From an uncultured Rhizobiaceae group bacterium (GTDB lineage: Bacteria; Pseudomonadota; Alphaproteobacteria; Rhizobiales; Rhizobiaceae), in contig CANMVS010000014.1 in assembly GCA_947501445.1 (NCBI GenBank), forward strand, positions 100,946 to 164,945: 64,000 nt of DNA. The letters are read 5' to 3'. The stretch's first letter is position 1; every line of letters starts with the position of its first letter. The notes under the pieces are model-generated. The model was not told where the DNA came from and did no database searches. It saw only the letters and a list, made by a program, of their open reading frames with translations. Shown here in pieces: positions 1 through 10,374 of the stretch. Both the position numbers and the translations under genes were made by a program.

Positions 1-3000
1 GAGGGCTTTAACACACAGCGTCTGAACATTGAAGAAGACCCGCTTGAACAGGGCTTTACTGCCGATTCTGCCGACATTGTCATTGCAGCAAATGTTCTCC
101 ACGCAACAGCCGATATCGTTGCAAGTCTTCACCACACGCGATCTCTTTTGGCTCCCGGGGGCATGCTGATCCTGGTCGAAAGCACAAAGGCACGCCGCTG
201 GGTGGACACGGTTTTCGGCCTCACAGAGGGGTGGTGGCGATTTAAAGATACCGATTTGAGACCATCACACCCGCTATTGTCGACAGACCAATGGGCAGAT
301 GTTTTGAAAAAATGCGGGTTTGAACCCGGTGTTTCCGATGGCGTGGAAGTGATTGTTGCCCGCAAATCCGCACAACCGCTCGAAGCCGCAGATAGGATTG
401 CAATTTCCGGTGGCGGTTCAACCAGGATTGTTAAGGCGCTTGAAAACCTCGGCATCGATGTTCATTCGCCGGGGCAGGAAAACCATCATGTTTATCTCGT
501 TCCGCCCACGTCCACGGATTTGGAAAGCCAAATTGACCTGTTTGATACCCTTTGCGAATTCATACGGACATTGGAAAGCACGCCAACACCACCAAGACTG
601 ACCCTGGTTGGACGCTTGGACACTGGACACGGCGGACTGGCGGGTTTCATGCGCAGTCTGCAACTGGAAAAACCGGGTTTGCGTTCAAGGCTGATTCAGA
701 CGGACGGAGAGCCAGCGGATCTGCTTGACGAGATAATGCTGCGTGATGGCGAAGAGGCTATTCGCTATAGTCAGAACCAACGGTTCGTTGCCCGTCTTGC
801 TCCAGTGGAATCCGAACTTCCTGCCAATGTGGAAGGCACCTGGCTGATCACCGGTGGTCATGGTGGATTGGGGCGGGCCATAGCATCCCGTCTGGCAGAA
901 AGTGGCGCAGAACGTCTGGTGCTTATTGGTCGAAGCAATTGTTCTGACGCACCCCAATATGACATACCAACGCTCTATCACGAGGGCGATTGTGCTGATG
1001 AGGCATTCCTGAACAAAGTGTTTGAAGACACAGGTCCCATTAATGGTGTTGTTCATGCCGCAGGTCTTTTGTCAAATGCATCAATTGATGCGCAATCAAA
1101 ACAAACAGCGGCTGAGGTCATGCACGCCAAAGTCGGCGGTGCCATTGCTCTGGACAACGCAACCTGCGACCGGAAAATCACACATTTCATATTGTTTTCA
1201 TCTGCTGCGGGGGTTCTTGGCGCAGCCAGCCAGTCAAACCATGCTTTTGCCGGTAGTTTTCTGGATGCACTGGCCGCAAACCGGCGGGCCCGAAACCTGC
1301 CTGCTCTTTCCATTGATTGGGGTGTCTGGAGGGACATAGGGTCTGCTGCAGCTTTGGGATTTGACAAACATGCCGAAGAACTGGGACTGGGCAGTATCGC
1401 CCCGGAATTGGGTGTCAGGGCGTTCTTGTCGGCACTCAACGTCGATCAACCGCAATTGCTGGTATTGCCGGGTGTCAATTTCTCAAAAGTGGCCAGCCAT
1501 TTTGGTTCAAACACTCCGTCTCTTTTTGCGCAAATTACACGCAAACCGGATGTGCCTCTCAACCAGACCGGGCGTCGGAATATCCAATCGGAACGCAACA
1601 GCGTTGAAAACAATTTAATCGATGATCTGGGGCGCATCGTCGCTGAATTGCTGAACATAGCCAGCCCAATCGACACGACGCTGCCGCTTTATGAATACGG
1701 GCTGGACTCATTGGTCGCCGTCGAAATCAAGAACCGTGCCGAAAGGGAATTGGGGTTAATCCTGCAGGTTCGCGACATGATGGAAGGTGGTTCCATCCGC
1801 GAAATCCTCGGCAAAACATCCCTGCCGCCTCAATCAGATGATCGCCAGCGGTTATATTCCATCATCAGCGAATTGCTTGGCCTGACACTGGAAATCGACC
1901 CGCAACTGCCCTTGTATGAATATGGACTCGATTCACTTGTTGCCGTCGAAATCAAGAACCGTGTGGAAAAGGAAATGGGCATTGCCCTCCAGGTTCGCGA
2001 CATGATCGAGGGTGGTACGGCTGAAACACTGGCGCAGGCCTTGCAGACTGTGACACCCGCACCGACCAATGTGCGACAACAAATTGTTGCAGATCCGGCC
2101 AATGACAGCGAGCGCTTCCCTTTGACCGATATACAGCAGGCCTATTGGCTGGGCCGGCGCAACGATATGTCATTTGGCAATGTCAGTTGTTATCTTTACA
2201 CGGAATTTGATTCCGATGGGATCGATATCGTGAGGCTGGAAGAAGCCTGGAACCGGCTCATATCCCGCCATGGCATGCTGCGTGTTGTCATTGACAGCGA
2301 CGGTGCCCAGCGCATTCTTGATGACGTGCCGCGCTATAAATTCGACATTACTGATTTGCGCGAGACACCCCCCGAAACATCTCAGGACAGACTGTTGCAA
2401 ATCCGCAGCGCGGCGTCTTCACGTATCGCAATCCCGGATGACTGGCCGCTATTTGATGTGCGCATAACCCTTCATGAAAACCTGACACGCGTCCATGTCG
2501 GTTTTGATCTGATCGCCCTCGACGCTGCGTCCATTCATGCCCTGCGGGTGGAGTGGGCAGCGCTTTATGACGACCTGAATACCGCTCTTCCAGCCATAGG
2601 ATTGTCTTTTCGTGATGTTGTCATGGAGTCCATTCTGCATCGCAGCAGTGACGCGTTCAAGCGCAGCGAAGCCTATTGGCTGGCCAGGGCCGACACCCTG
2701 CCCGAGGCACCGGACCTGCCGATGTTGGATCAGGGGTCGAGCGAACCACCACGCTTCGTGCGTCACCGCATTGTCCTCGACCCTGATCTTACGCACAAAC
2801 TCAAAATGCAGTGCCGCCAACGCAAATTAACCCTGCCTGCCGTCCTTGCCGCTGCCTATGCCGACATACTGGCCAGTTGGTCCCGCAATCCACATTTTGC
2901 ACTGACGGTAACGTCATTCAATCGACCGAACCTGCACCCCGATATTGGTTCATTGCTTGGCGACTTCACCTCCACACTGCTGCTGGAAGTCGATGCACGC

Positions 3001-6000
3001 AAACCGCAATTTGAAGATCGAGCGCGCATGCTCGCAAGCCGTCTGGCTGATGATCTTGATAACAGTGATATCGGCGGCGTTCATGTCTTGCGCGAATTGT
3101 CAAAAATTCGCGGCAACGCTGTACCGAATGTGCCAGTGGTGTTCACCAGTGCATTGGGATTTCGCTCAACCGGCAATGAAGCAGATCAAGATAAAATGTC
3201 CGGTTGGGATCGACTTGGACGCACCGTTTACAATGTCTCCTCCACACCGCAGGTCTGGATTGATCATCAGGTGTCCGAGGAAAATGGAGCACTCTTTTGC
3301 AACTGGGACGTATTGGAGGCATTGTTTCCCGACGGCCTGATTGATGCAATGGTTGCAGCCCACGAAAAACTGCTGACAGCGCTTGCAAATGGACCGGCCT
3401 GGAACTGGCCGCTCAGAGCCGCTATTGCACCAATGCAGCGCGCGCCGGTATTGCCCGCACTATCGAGCGAACTGCTGCATGCTCCCTTTATGCGCATGGT
3501 TCAGTCCACACCGGATGCAGTCGCGGTAATCGACCGTCATCGAACGTTGACGTATCGGCAATTAAACCATGCTGCATGCAGCCTTGCCGAGAAAATTTCA
3601 ACCCTTCTGGGTGGTTCGCACACAACCCGTGATCAGTTGATCGCGATCAATCAGGACAAGGGATGGCAGCAGGTTGTTGGCGTTCTTGGGACCCTCATGG
3701 CCGGTGCCGCGTATCTGCCACTTGACCCTGCCTGGCCGGAAGAACGTCAACGTCAGATCATTGAGCAAAGCGGTGCCTATGCGCTGGATAGCGACCTGAT
3801 CGATGAAGCAATGGGCACTCCTGAAACACAGCACAATTTGGTGCCACCCGCGGATTGCGACCGGTTGGCCTATGTAATCTACACATCCGGCTCCACCGGC
3901 ACACCAAAAGGTGTGATGATTGAACACCGCTCGGCCTCCGCAACGATTACGGCTGTCAACCGCAAATGGAACATGGGTGCCAACGACAGAACTCTGGCTC
4001 TTTCATCGCTCTCATTCGACTTGTCGGTTTTTGACATATTTGGCCCGCTTTCAGTTGGTGGAGCCATTGTCATCCCCTATACTTCCAGCCAGCCAAATCC
4101 GCAAATGTGGGCATCGGTATTGCAGGAAAATGAAGTAACTGTCTGGAACAGTGCCCCCGCACTCATGTCCCTGATGGTTGAGCATGGATTGCCGACACCA
4201 AACAAACTGCGGCTGGTGATGATGAGTGGGGACTGGGTACCACTGGAAATCGTTCCGCAATTGCGTGATCAGGCACCCAATGCCACGCTGGTCGCCCTTG
4301 GCGGCGCCACTGAGGCATCAATCTGGTCTAATTTTCACGAGATATCAGGTCTGGATGACAGTTGGCATTCTGTACCCTACGGCACTCCGTTGGAGGGACA
4401 AAATCTACATATAGTCTCCCGGGATTTTCTTGACCTTCCTGACTGGACGATTGGCGACATCGAAATTTCAGGCGCTGGACTGGCGCGCGGGTATCTGGGC
4501 GATGAAGAGCAAACAGCGCAACGTTTCCGTATCGATCCCGGCACCGGTGATCGACGGTATCGAACCGGCGACATTGGTCGTTTTCGCCCCTATGTGGATG
4601 ATGAAACATCTGCACGCACGTTGATTGAATTCCTCGGTCGGGAAGATTTCCAGGTCAAAGTCCAGGGACACCGCATCGAACTGGGAGAAATTGAATCCGT
4701 TCTGGAGGAATCAGAATACGTTGCAAGGGCAGTAGTCAATGCCTTTTCCACGGGTCGGGGTTCTGAAAAAATTCTCGGTGGGTTCATTGTACCAAAAACT
4801 GCCAGCGTAGCGCCATTACCCTATGACATGGCAATCCAGGTTGCCCAGGCGACCTCGGACAGGCTGGCGGTGCCCGTCGATACCGAGGCATTTGACGGTA
4901 ATGCAACCTTCCTGACCCAGCAGACTGCCGATGCTGTCGCCGCCGCCTGCCAGCATTTGACAGGTTCACATGAACAACCCGATGCGGATACACTCATCAA
5001 TCAATTTGGCGTATCTGAACGGTTTCGACACTGGTTGAACCGGACACTGCCGCTGATCCACCGGGCAAACACCTCGGATCATCAACCCCACTCAATCCAC
5101 CAACTGCCCGAGCAAAATCCGCTTGGTTTCGGCAAGGCGGAGCTGGATCTGCTGGATACAATAATCGCCAAATTGCCGGATATTCTGACCGAGAAAATCC
5201 AAACAGCGGACATTTATCTGTCTGCCCAAACACCGAACGTTTACAAGTCATTGTTTGATACGCCCTATCAGATCATATCAGATATCATTGACGCAATGGC
5301 CGTTGATCGCCCGATCAGAATTCTTGAAATTGGTGGCGGCCTTGGTACGACACTGGCCGCTATCGCTGGCAAATTTGCTGGCTCCAAAGTGTGCTACACA
5401 TTCACCGATATCAGCCGGGCCATGCTCAATCGCGTGCGCACAGGTTATGATGGCGCTGATTGGCTGAACGTTGAATTGCTTGATATTGACGTTGCACCGG
5501 AGGCTGAGGCAGAACGGTATGATATCATTCTGGCAACCAGCACACTTCATGTTGCCTCTGACGTTGCGGTAGCAATTGAAAACACTGCCAAGCGACTGAT
5601 ACCCGGCGGTATTCTCATTGTGCTGGAACAGACGCGGTTTTTTCCCTGGTACGATCTCAATATGGGCCTGCAGGCAGGATTTGATCAGCGGTCGGATTTC
5701 AATTGTCGTCCAGAACATGCGTTGTTGTCGCGCGATGACTGGCGTTTGCTCCTGACAAAGGGTGGTTTTGCCCGTGTTGATACACCCGTCTCACAGGGCA
5801 GTTTGACCGATCATTTGGGTTTCGATGTACTATTGGCACAGACAGCATTACCCACCAGAGACAATTTGCTGGACACGGACAAATTGAGAGATTGGTTATT
5901 ACGACGATTGCCCGCCTATATGGTCCCCAGAAGTCTGAATGTGATAGCGCGGCTACCCCTGTCGGCAAACGGAAAAGTGGATCGTGCGGCTTTGCAATTG

Positions 6001-7119
6001 TCTCCGCAGAATTCTGATTCAGCCACGCTGGTTGACAAGGATACGCTGCTGGGACAAGTGTCAGATCTCGTAGCAAACTGCCTTGGAACCTCCAATGTCG
6101 GCCCCGCTCAATCCTTGTTTGAACTCGGTGCAACATCCTTAAGTCTCGTTTCGCTGCAACGACAGATCGGCGAGCGCTTTGGACGCGCAATCCCGCTACA
6201 ATCCATATTTGAAGAAGCAACGGTCAATAATCTCGTACGAATGATTTCCAGCGACGCTGTTGTTACAAATCCGATCGTTCGATTTGCACAACGAAAAACA
6301 AACGACAGCCGGCCTGTACTCATCATGATGCCAGGTATCTTCGCTCTTCCCTATTATCTGCGCGATCTGGCATTAAATCTGGAAAACGACATTGACCTGA
6401 TCTCAGTGCAACTGCCAGGTTTGTTCGCAGGCGAAGGTCCGCTTGATACAATTGATGAACAGGTGCGTTACGTCCTGGCCCAGATCAGACAATTTCAACC
6501 GAAAGGCCCATATCTGCTCGGCGGCTATTCCTATGGCGGTACTGTCGCTTATGAGGTGACGCGGCAATTGCGTCAATCCGGTGAGAGCGTGCCTCTGCTT
6601 CTGCTGGTCGACACGGTGCGCACGAGAACAGGCCTTGAAGCTTTCACCGGCGACGATATTGCCTATACCGCCATGGTTCGCGGATTGCTAGCGGTCTATG
6701 GCGAACACATTGATTTCGATGATACAGCCCTGCAGGACACGCCCCCAAAGGAGGTCTATCACCGCCTGACTGTGACATTGAGCGAGCAGGGGCAATTTGG
6801 CCCGATGGGTTTGCCATCAGAACGCATGGCCGCCATTTTCAAGGCAAACTTCAACGCCCTTGGCAACTACAATGCACAATCATTGCCCGGCGATCTGAGC
6901 CTGATCAGATCGGAAGAAGGGTTTCCGGTTGAATTTCAGGATCACGAACCGGCAGACAGCCTGGAAGATCCGGGACTGGGTTGGAGCGAACTGGTTGAGG
7001 GCGATCTGGAAATTCGCACCATACCGGGAAGTCATCTAACACTTCTGGCACCCGAATCGCTCGGCACAACCGCTGATATTATTCGCGATCTGGTTCGCAA
7101 GAACCGCACCTGCGAATAA
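1..7119 (+). CDS. Hybrid PKS/NRPS, 3' part (MT-KR-ACP-ACP-Cy-A/MT-PCP-TE)
   Basis: The reading frame is open from base 1, so the gene begins upstream and 2372 residues are visible. The domain order, numbered from base 1, is as follows. A PKS C-methyltransferase tail occupies about 1-120. A ketoreductase has GGHGGLG near 285. Two carrier domains have GLDSL serines at 570 and 645. A heterocyclization domain carries the DxxxxD signature (D836, D841). An adenylation domain has TSGSTGTPKG near 1294. A methyltransferase with an EIGGG motif near 1777 is inserted before the late A motif GKVDRA (about 1990). A PCP has its serine at 2046. The thioesterase has GYSYGG (S2177) and H2345. The Cy and A domains fit cyclisation of cysteine to thiazoline, N-methylation is possible, and release is by the TE. 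The 3' half matches the PchF plan and the 5' half resembles yersiniabactin HMWP1. The product is inferred to be a thiazoline siderophore-like metabolite. The domain calls are firm; the product is not. Confidence 0.93.
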   Translation, partial: EGFNTQRLNIEEDPLEQGFTADSADIVIAANVLHATADIVASLHHTRSLLAPGGMLILVESTKARRWVDTVFGLTEGWWRFKDTDLRPSHPLLSTDQWADVLKKCGFEPGVSDGVEVIVARKSAQPLEAADRIAISGGGSTRIVKALENLGIDVHSPGQENHHVYLVPPTSTDLESQIDLFDTLCEFIRTLESTPTPPRLTLVGRLDTGHGGLAGFMRSLQLEKPGLRSRLIQTDGEPADLLDEIMLRDGEEAIRYSQNQRFVARLAPVESELPANVEGTWLITGGHGGLGRAIASRLAESGAERLVLIGRSNCSDAPQYDIPTLYHEGDCADEAFLNKVFEDTGPINGVVHAAGLLSNASIDAQSKQTAAEVMHAKVGGAIALDNATCDRKITHFILFSSAAGVLGAASQSNHAFAGSFLDALAANRRARNLPALSIDWGVWRDIGSAAALGFDKHAEELGLGSIAPELGVRAFLSALNVDQPQLLVLPGVNFSKVASHFGSNTPSLFAQITRKPDVPLNQTGRRNIQSERNSVENNLIDDLGRIVAELLNIASPIDTTLPLYEYGLDSLVAVEIKNRAERELGLILQVRDMMEGGSIREILGKTSLPPQSDDRQRLYSIISELLGLTLEIDPQLPLYEYGLDSLVAVEIKNRVEKEMGIALQVRDMIEGGTAETLAQALQTVTPAPTNVRQQIVADPANDSERFPLTDIQQAYWLGRRNDMSFGNVSCYLYTEFDSDGIDIVRLEEAWNRLISRHGMLRVVIDSDGAQRILDDVPRYKFDITDLRETPPETSQDRLLQIRSAASSRIAIPDDWPLFDVRITLHENLTRVHVGFDLIALDAASIHALRVEWAALYDDLNTALPAIGLSFRDVVMESILHRSSDAFKRSEAYWLARADTLPEAPDLPMLDQGSSEPPRFVRHRIVLDPDLTHKLKMQCRQRKLTLPAVLAAAYADILASWSRNPHFALTVTSFNRPNLHPDIGSLLGDFTSTLLLEVDARKPQFEDRARMLASRLADDLDNSDIGGVHVLRELSKIRGNAVPNVPVVFTSALGFRSTGNEADQDKMSGWDRLGRTVYNVSSTPQVWIDHQVSEENGALFCNWDVLEALFPDGLIDAMVAAHEKLLTALANGPAWNWPLRAAIAPMQRAPVLPALSSELLHAPFMRMVQSTPDAVAVIDRHRTLTYRQLNHAACSLAEKISTLLGGSHTTRDQLIAINQDKGWQQVVGVLGTLMAGAAYLPLDPAWPEERQRQIIEQSGAYALDSDLIDEAMGTPETQHNLVPPADCDRLAYVIYTSGSTGTPKGVMIEHRSASATITAVNRKWNMGANDRTLALSSLSFDLSVFDIFGPLSVGGAIVIPYTSSQPNPQMWASVLQENEVTVWNSAPALMSLMVEHGLPTPNKLRLVMMSGDWVPLEIVPQLRDQAPNATLVALGGATEASIWSNFHEISGLDDSWHSVPYGTPLEGQNLHIVSRDFLDLPDWTIGDIEISGAGLARGYLGDEEQTAQRFRIDPGTGDRRYRTGDIGRFRPYVDDETSARTLIEFLGREDFQVKVQGHRIELGEIESVLEESEYVARAVVNAFSTGRGSEKILGGFIVPKTASVAPLPYDMAIQVAQATSDRLAVPVDTEAFDGNATFLTQQTADAVAAACQHLTGSHEQPDADTLINQFGVSERFRHWLNRTLPLIHRANTSDHQPHSIHQLPEQNPLGFGKAELDLLDTIIAKLPDILTEKIQTADIYLSAQTPNVYKSLFDTPYQIISDIIDAMAVDRPIRILEIGGGLGTTLAAIAGKFAGSKVCYTFTDISRAMLNRVRTGYDGADWLNVELLDIDVAPEAEAERYDIILATSTLHVASDVAVAIENTAKRLIPGGILIVLEQTRFFPWYDLNMGLQAGFDQRSDFNCRPEHALLSRDDWRLLLTKGGFARVDTPVSQGSLTDHLGFDVLLAQTALPTRDNLLDTDKLRDWLLRRLPAYMVPRSLNVIARLPLSANGKVDRAALQLSPQNSDSATLVDKDTLLGQVSDLVANCLGTSNVGPAQSLFELGATSLSLVSLQRQIGERFGRAIPLQSIFEEATVNNLVRMISSDAVVTNPIVRFAQRKTNDSRPVLIMMPGIFALPYYLRDLALNLENDIDLISVQLPGLFAGEGPLDTIDEQVRYVLAQIRQFQPKGPYLLGGYSYGGTVAYEVTRQLRQSGESVPLLLLVDTVRTRTGLEAFTGDDIAYTAMVRGLLAVYGEHIDFDDTALQDTPPKEVYHRLTVTLSEQGQFGPMGLPSERMAAIFKANFNALGNYNAQSLPGDLSLIRSEEGFPVEFQDHEPADSLEDPGLGWSELVEGDLEIRTIPGSHLTLLAPESLGTTADIIRDLVRKNRTCE

Positions 7120-7128
7120 TATCACCAG

Positions 7129-7195
7129 ACCTGAATGCATCAGCAAAATCAAAGGCTGACACCGTTGTCCCGATTCTGACAAAATGTGAAACGGT
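7129..7195 (+). repeat. Dispersed palindromic element, copy 1 (5'-truncated)
   Basis: This copy carries the right part of the element seen at 41098-41190 and 46041-46132. It has CCTGAATGCATCA, then a CAAAATCAA block, then a distal imperfect hairpin ending in GAAACGG. The left arm of the first hairpin (ATTCAGGTTTT) is absent here, where the synthase gene ends. The element sits between the convergent synthase and RND genes and could act as a shared terminator. Confidence 0.75.
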
Positions 7196-7221
7196 TCAAT
7201 CACACAAAGGACGAGATATTG

Positions 7222-10200
7222 TCACGCCGAAGCTGATTGTGCTGGCTCACCGTGAATCCAGCGCTTGGCTTTCTCTCGCAACGTCTGAAATGCGACATAG
7301 AGCGACGGCACCATGAGCAAACCGAGTGTGCTGTCGACGATCATGCCGGCCAATACCGGAATTCCGATTGATATCCTCGCATTGGCCCCGGCGCCACTGG
7401 ACAATACAAGCGGCAATACACCGATTATGAAACACAGCCCTGTCATTGTCACCGGCCGAAAACGAAGCTTTGCGGCACTGAGTGCGGCCTCATGAATACT
7501 GGCACCTTCTTCCCGTCGCTCCTTGGCAAATTCAACAATCATGATTGCCTTTTTGGCTGCGAGGCCGATCAGCAATACAATGCCGATTTGAGAGTAGATG
7601 TTATTTTGCATGCCGGTGATGAGATAGAGCGGTAGCACAGCACCAAAAATAGCAAAGACCGTCGACGTCATCACTGCCATAGGCAAAAGCCAGCTCTCGT
7701 ACTGCGCGACAAGGAACAGGTAGCCAAAAACAATGGCCAGCCCCATGATGTAAAATACAAGTCCACCGGCTTTGACTTCCTGCAATGAGACGTCTGTCCA
7801 CTCCAGACCATAACCGGTTGGCAGGGTTTTATCAGCCAAAGCCTGAAGGGCCGCAATCGCCTGCCCTGAACTGATCCCCTCGGCCGACTGCCCGCTGATC
7901 GAAGCGGTTCTGAAGAGATTGTAGCGATTGAGTGTATCCGCTCCCAATGACGGTTCCTCGTCAATCAGTACCCGCAATGGTATTGCATCACCATTGGCGC
8001 TGTTCACATAGATATTATCGATATCCTCAACCGATTGTCTGAATTCAGCATCGGCAGAAATCACGACCCAGTAAACCCGACCGTTCTTGACAAAATTGTT
8101 GACATACAAGGAGCTCAGACTTGCCTGTAAGGCGGTGAATATATCGCTGACCTCAACACCCAGGGTTTCGGCGCGATCACGATCAATCGACAGGCTGTAC
8201 TGCGGCGTATCTGCTGAAAAATCACTATAGGCCTGGCTGAAATCCGGTGAGGCATTGATAGCTGTGATAAGCGCCTTTTTGGCCGCATCCAGATCAGTGA
8301 TTGCACCATTATTGAAGTCCAGCAATTGTGCAGAAACACCACCGCTGAAACCCAGACCCTGAATAGATGGAATGGGAAACACATAGGCTGTGGCTTCCGG
8401 CAGTGTGGCATATTGCTTGTTCAGCGTTTCAAGGATCGTGAAGAATTGAGTTTCTTTCGATTTCCGTTCGTCCCAGGGATCAAGTACGATAATAACCAGA
8501 CCGGAACTTGGCTTGGCACCGCCCAGCATGCTGAAGCCGGATATGGTTGTGACGGAATCAACGCCTGGAGAATCTTTCGTCAGTGCTTCAATCTTCTCCA
8601 TCGCTGCCTGCGTGCGCGACAGGGATGCCGCATTGGGCAAATCCACACTGGCAATCAGAACGCCATTATCTTCAGGCGGTATGAACCCGGTTGGAATTAC
8701 CGAGAATTGATAGGCGGTTGCAGCCATTACACCCAGGAAGACGACTAGTGTGACAACGAGATATCGAAGCGTAAACCTGACCCCGCGCAAATAAATCTTG
8801 CGCATCCACTCAATAACAGCCGGTATGACCTTGAAAATGCCCCAGGCCTTGCCGCTGCCCCTGCGCAATAGAATTGAGCATAATGCCGGACCGAGTGTCA
8901 GCGCGTTCACCGCTGATAGCGTGAAGGCAAAAATGATTGTCAGTGCAAACTGCAGATAGATCTTGCCTGTGATACCTGGGAAAAAACATACGGGAACAAA
9001 CACCGCAGCAAGAACAAAAGTCGTTGCAATGATTGGTCGGGTAACCTGCTGCATGGCTTTGAGCGTCGCCTCTCGCGGCGGTAGATCTTCCTCATCCATG
9101 ATGCGTTCAGCATTTTCAACAATGACGATGGCATCATCGACAACCAGCGTAATTGCCAGAACAATGGCGAACAGGGTTATCATATTGGCGCTGAAGCCAA
9201 CAATATATAGCAGCGAAAACGCGCCCAACAAAGATACCGGAATTGCAATGGCTGGCACGATTGTTGCCCGCCAGCTCAGCAGGAACATGAATGTCACGGC
9301 AATGACCAGACATGCAGTCAATCCCAGAGTAAGCAGTATTTCATCGATTGAAACACGCACTGCTTTGGTGACATCAAATGTCAGATGGTAGTCGACCCCT
9401 TCCGGGAAATTCTTTGCCAATGACTCAAATGCACCATAGACGCCGTTGGCGACTTCGAGCGCATTTGCACCACTTTCCTGATAGACCGCAATCGAAGTTG
9501 ATGCCACACCATCAAAACGCGATGATGCCGAATAGTTCTCGGCACCCAATTCTATGCGCGCAATATCTGACAGCCTGACAATAGACCCGTCACTGTTGGC
9601 GGTTACGATTATATCTTCGAATTCACGTACGGTTTTTAACAGACCGTCCGCCACCAGCGTGTACTGGAATTCAGTCGTTTGATCGCCAAAGGGCGGTGCA
9701 CCGACCTGCCCGGCTGTTGCCTCAACATTCTGATTTATTATCGCTGTCTCAATGTCGGCAACGGTAATATTGAGCGCGGCCATCTTATCCGGCCGGGTCC
9801 AAACGCGCATACTATATTCAAGTTCGCCAAACTGGCTGGCCGAACCGACACCCGGTATGCGGCTTAGCGGTTCCTGCAGAAAATCTGCGGCATAATTGCT
9901 CAGATAGAGTGCGTCCCGAGATCCGTCTTTGGAGATCAGGTTGGCAACAATAATCATGCTGCCCGATTGTTTGGTCACCGTGATTCCCTGTTGAATCACG
10001 GAAGCTGGTAAATTAGGGGTCGCGAGCGCCACGCGGTTTTGAACGTTGACCGCCGCGATGTCCGGATCTGTGCCTATTTCGAACGTTATCGTTAGAGAAT
10101 AGCTTCCGCTGTTCGAGCTTGATGACGACATGTAAATCATGCCGTCAACACCGTTGACCTGCTGCTCGATGGGGGTGGCCAATATATCCTGAATGAGTGA

Positions 10201-10365
10201 AGCACTCGCGCCGGGATAGCTGGCTGATACGTAAATCTGCGGTGGTGCAATGTCAGGATATTGGGTGATGGCAATAAATCGGATGGCGATCAAACCAAGC
10301 AGCGCCGTAACAATCGCTATGACAAACGCAAATTTCGGACGATCAATGAAAAAGCTCGAAATCAT
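7222..10365 (-). CDS. RND multidrug efflux permease (HAE1/AcrB family)
   Basis: This 1047-residue inner-membrane proton/drug antiporter has the usual length of AcrB/MexB proteins. The N-terminus (FFIDRPKFA) and first transmembrane helix are typical. The TM4 proton-relay aspartate pair is present (LVVDDAIVIVENAER, near residue 405), as is the TM10 lysine in GLAAKKAIMIVEFAK. Two large periplasmic segments flank the helices. It starts 9 bp after the adaptor gene, so the two are one operon. No outer-membrane channel gene or adjacent regulator is seen, so a TolC-type channel elsewhere is presumed. It converges on the PKS/NRPS gene, which allows but does not prove a role in exporting that product. 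Confidence 0.95.
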   Translation of the reverse strand: MISSFFIDRPKFAFVIAIVTALLGLIAIRFIAITQYPDIAPPQIYVSASYPGASASLIQDILATPIEQQVNGVDGMIYMSSSSSNSGSYSLTITFEIGTDPDIAAVNVQNRVALATPNLPASVIQQGITVTKQSGSMIIVANLISKDGSRDALYLSNYAADFLQEPLSRIPGVGSASQFGELEYSMRVWTRPDKMAALNITVADIETAIINQNVEATAGQVGAPPFGDQTTEFQYTLVADGLLKTVREFEDIIVTANSDGSIVRLSDIARIELGAENYSASSRFDGVASTSIAVYQESGANALEVANGVYGAFESLAKNFPEGVDYHLTFDVTKAVRVSIDEILLTLGLTACLVIAVTFMFLLSWRATIVPAIAIPVSLLGAFSLLYIVGFSANMITLFAIVLAITLVVDDAIVIVENAERIMDEEDLPPREATLKAMQQVTRPIIATTFVLAAVFVPVCFFPGITGKIYLQFALTIIFAFTLSAVNALTLGPALCSILLRRGSGKAWGIFKVIPAVIEWMRKIYLRGVRFTLRYLVVTLVVFLGVMAATAYQFSVIPTGFIPPEDNGVLIASVDLPNAASLSRTQAAMEKIEALTKDSPGVDSVTTISGFSMLGGAKPSSGLVIIVLDPWDERKSKETQFFTILETLNKQYATLPEATAYVFPIPSIQGLGFSGGVSAQLLDFNNGAITDLDAAKKALITAINASPDFSQAYSDFSADTPQYSLSIDRDRAETLGVEVSDIFTALQASLSSLYVNNFVKNGRVYWVVISADAEFRQSVEDIDNIYVNSANGDAIPLRVLIDEEPSLGADTLNRYNLFRTASISGQSAEGISSGQAIAALQALADKTLPTGYGLEWTDVSLQEVKAGGLVFYIMGLAIVFGYLFLVAQYESWLLPMAVMTSTVFAIFGAVLPLYLITGMQNNIYSQIGIVLLIGLAAKKAIMIVEFAKERREEGASIHEAALSAAKLRFRPVTMTGLCFIIGVLPLVLSSGAGANARISIGIPVLAGMIVDSTLGLLMVPSLYVAFQTLREKAKRWIHGEPAQSASA

Positions 10366-10374
10366 CTGTCTGCC

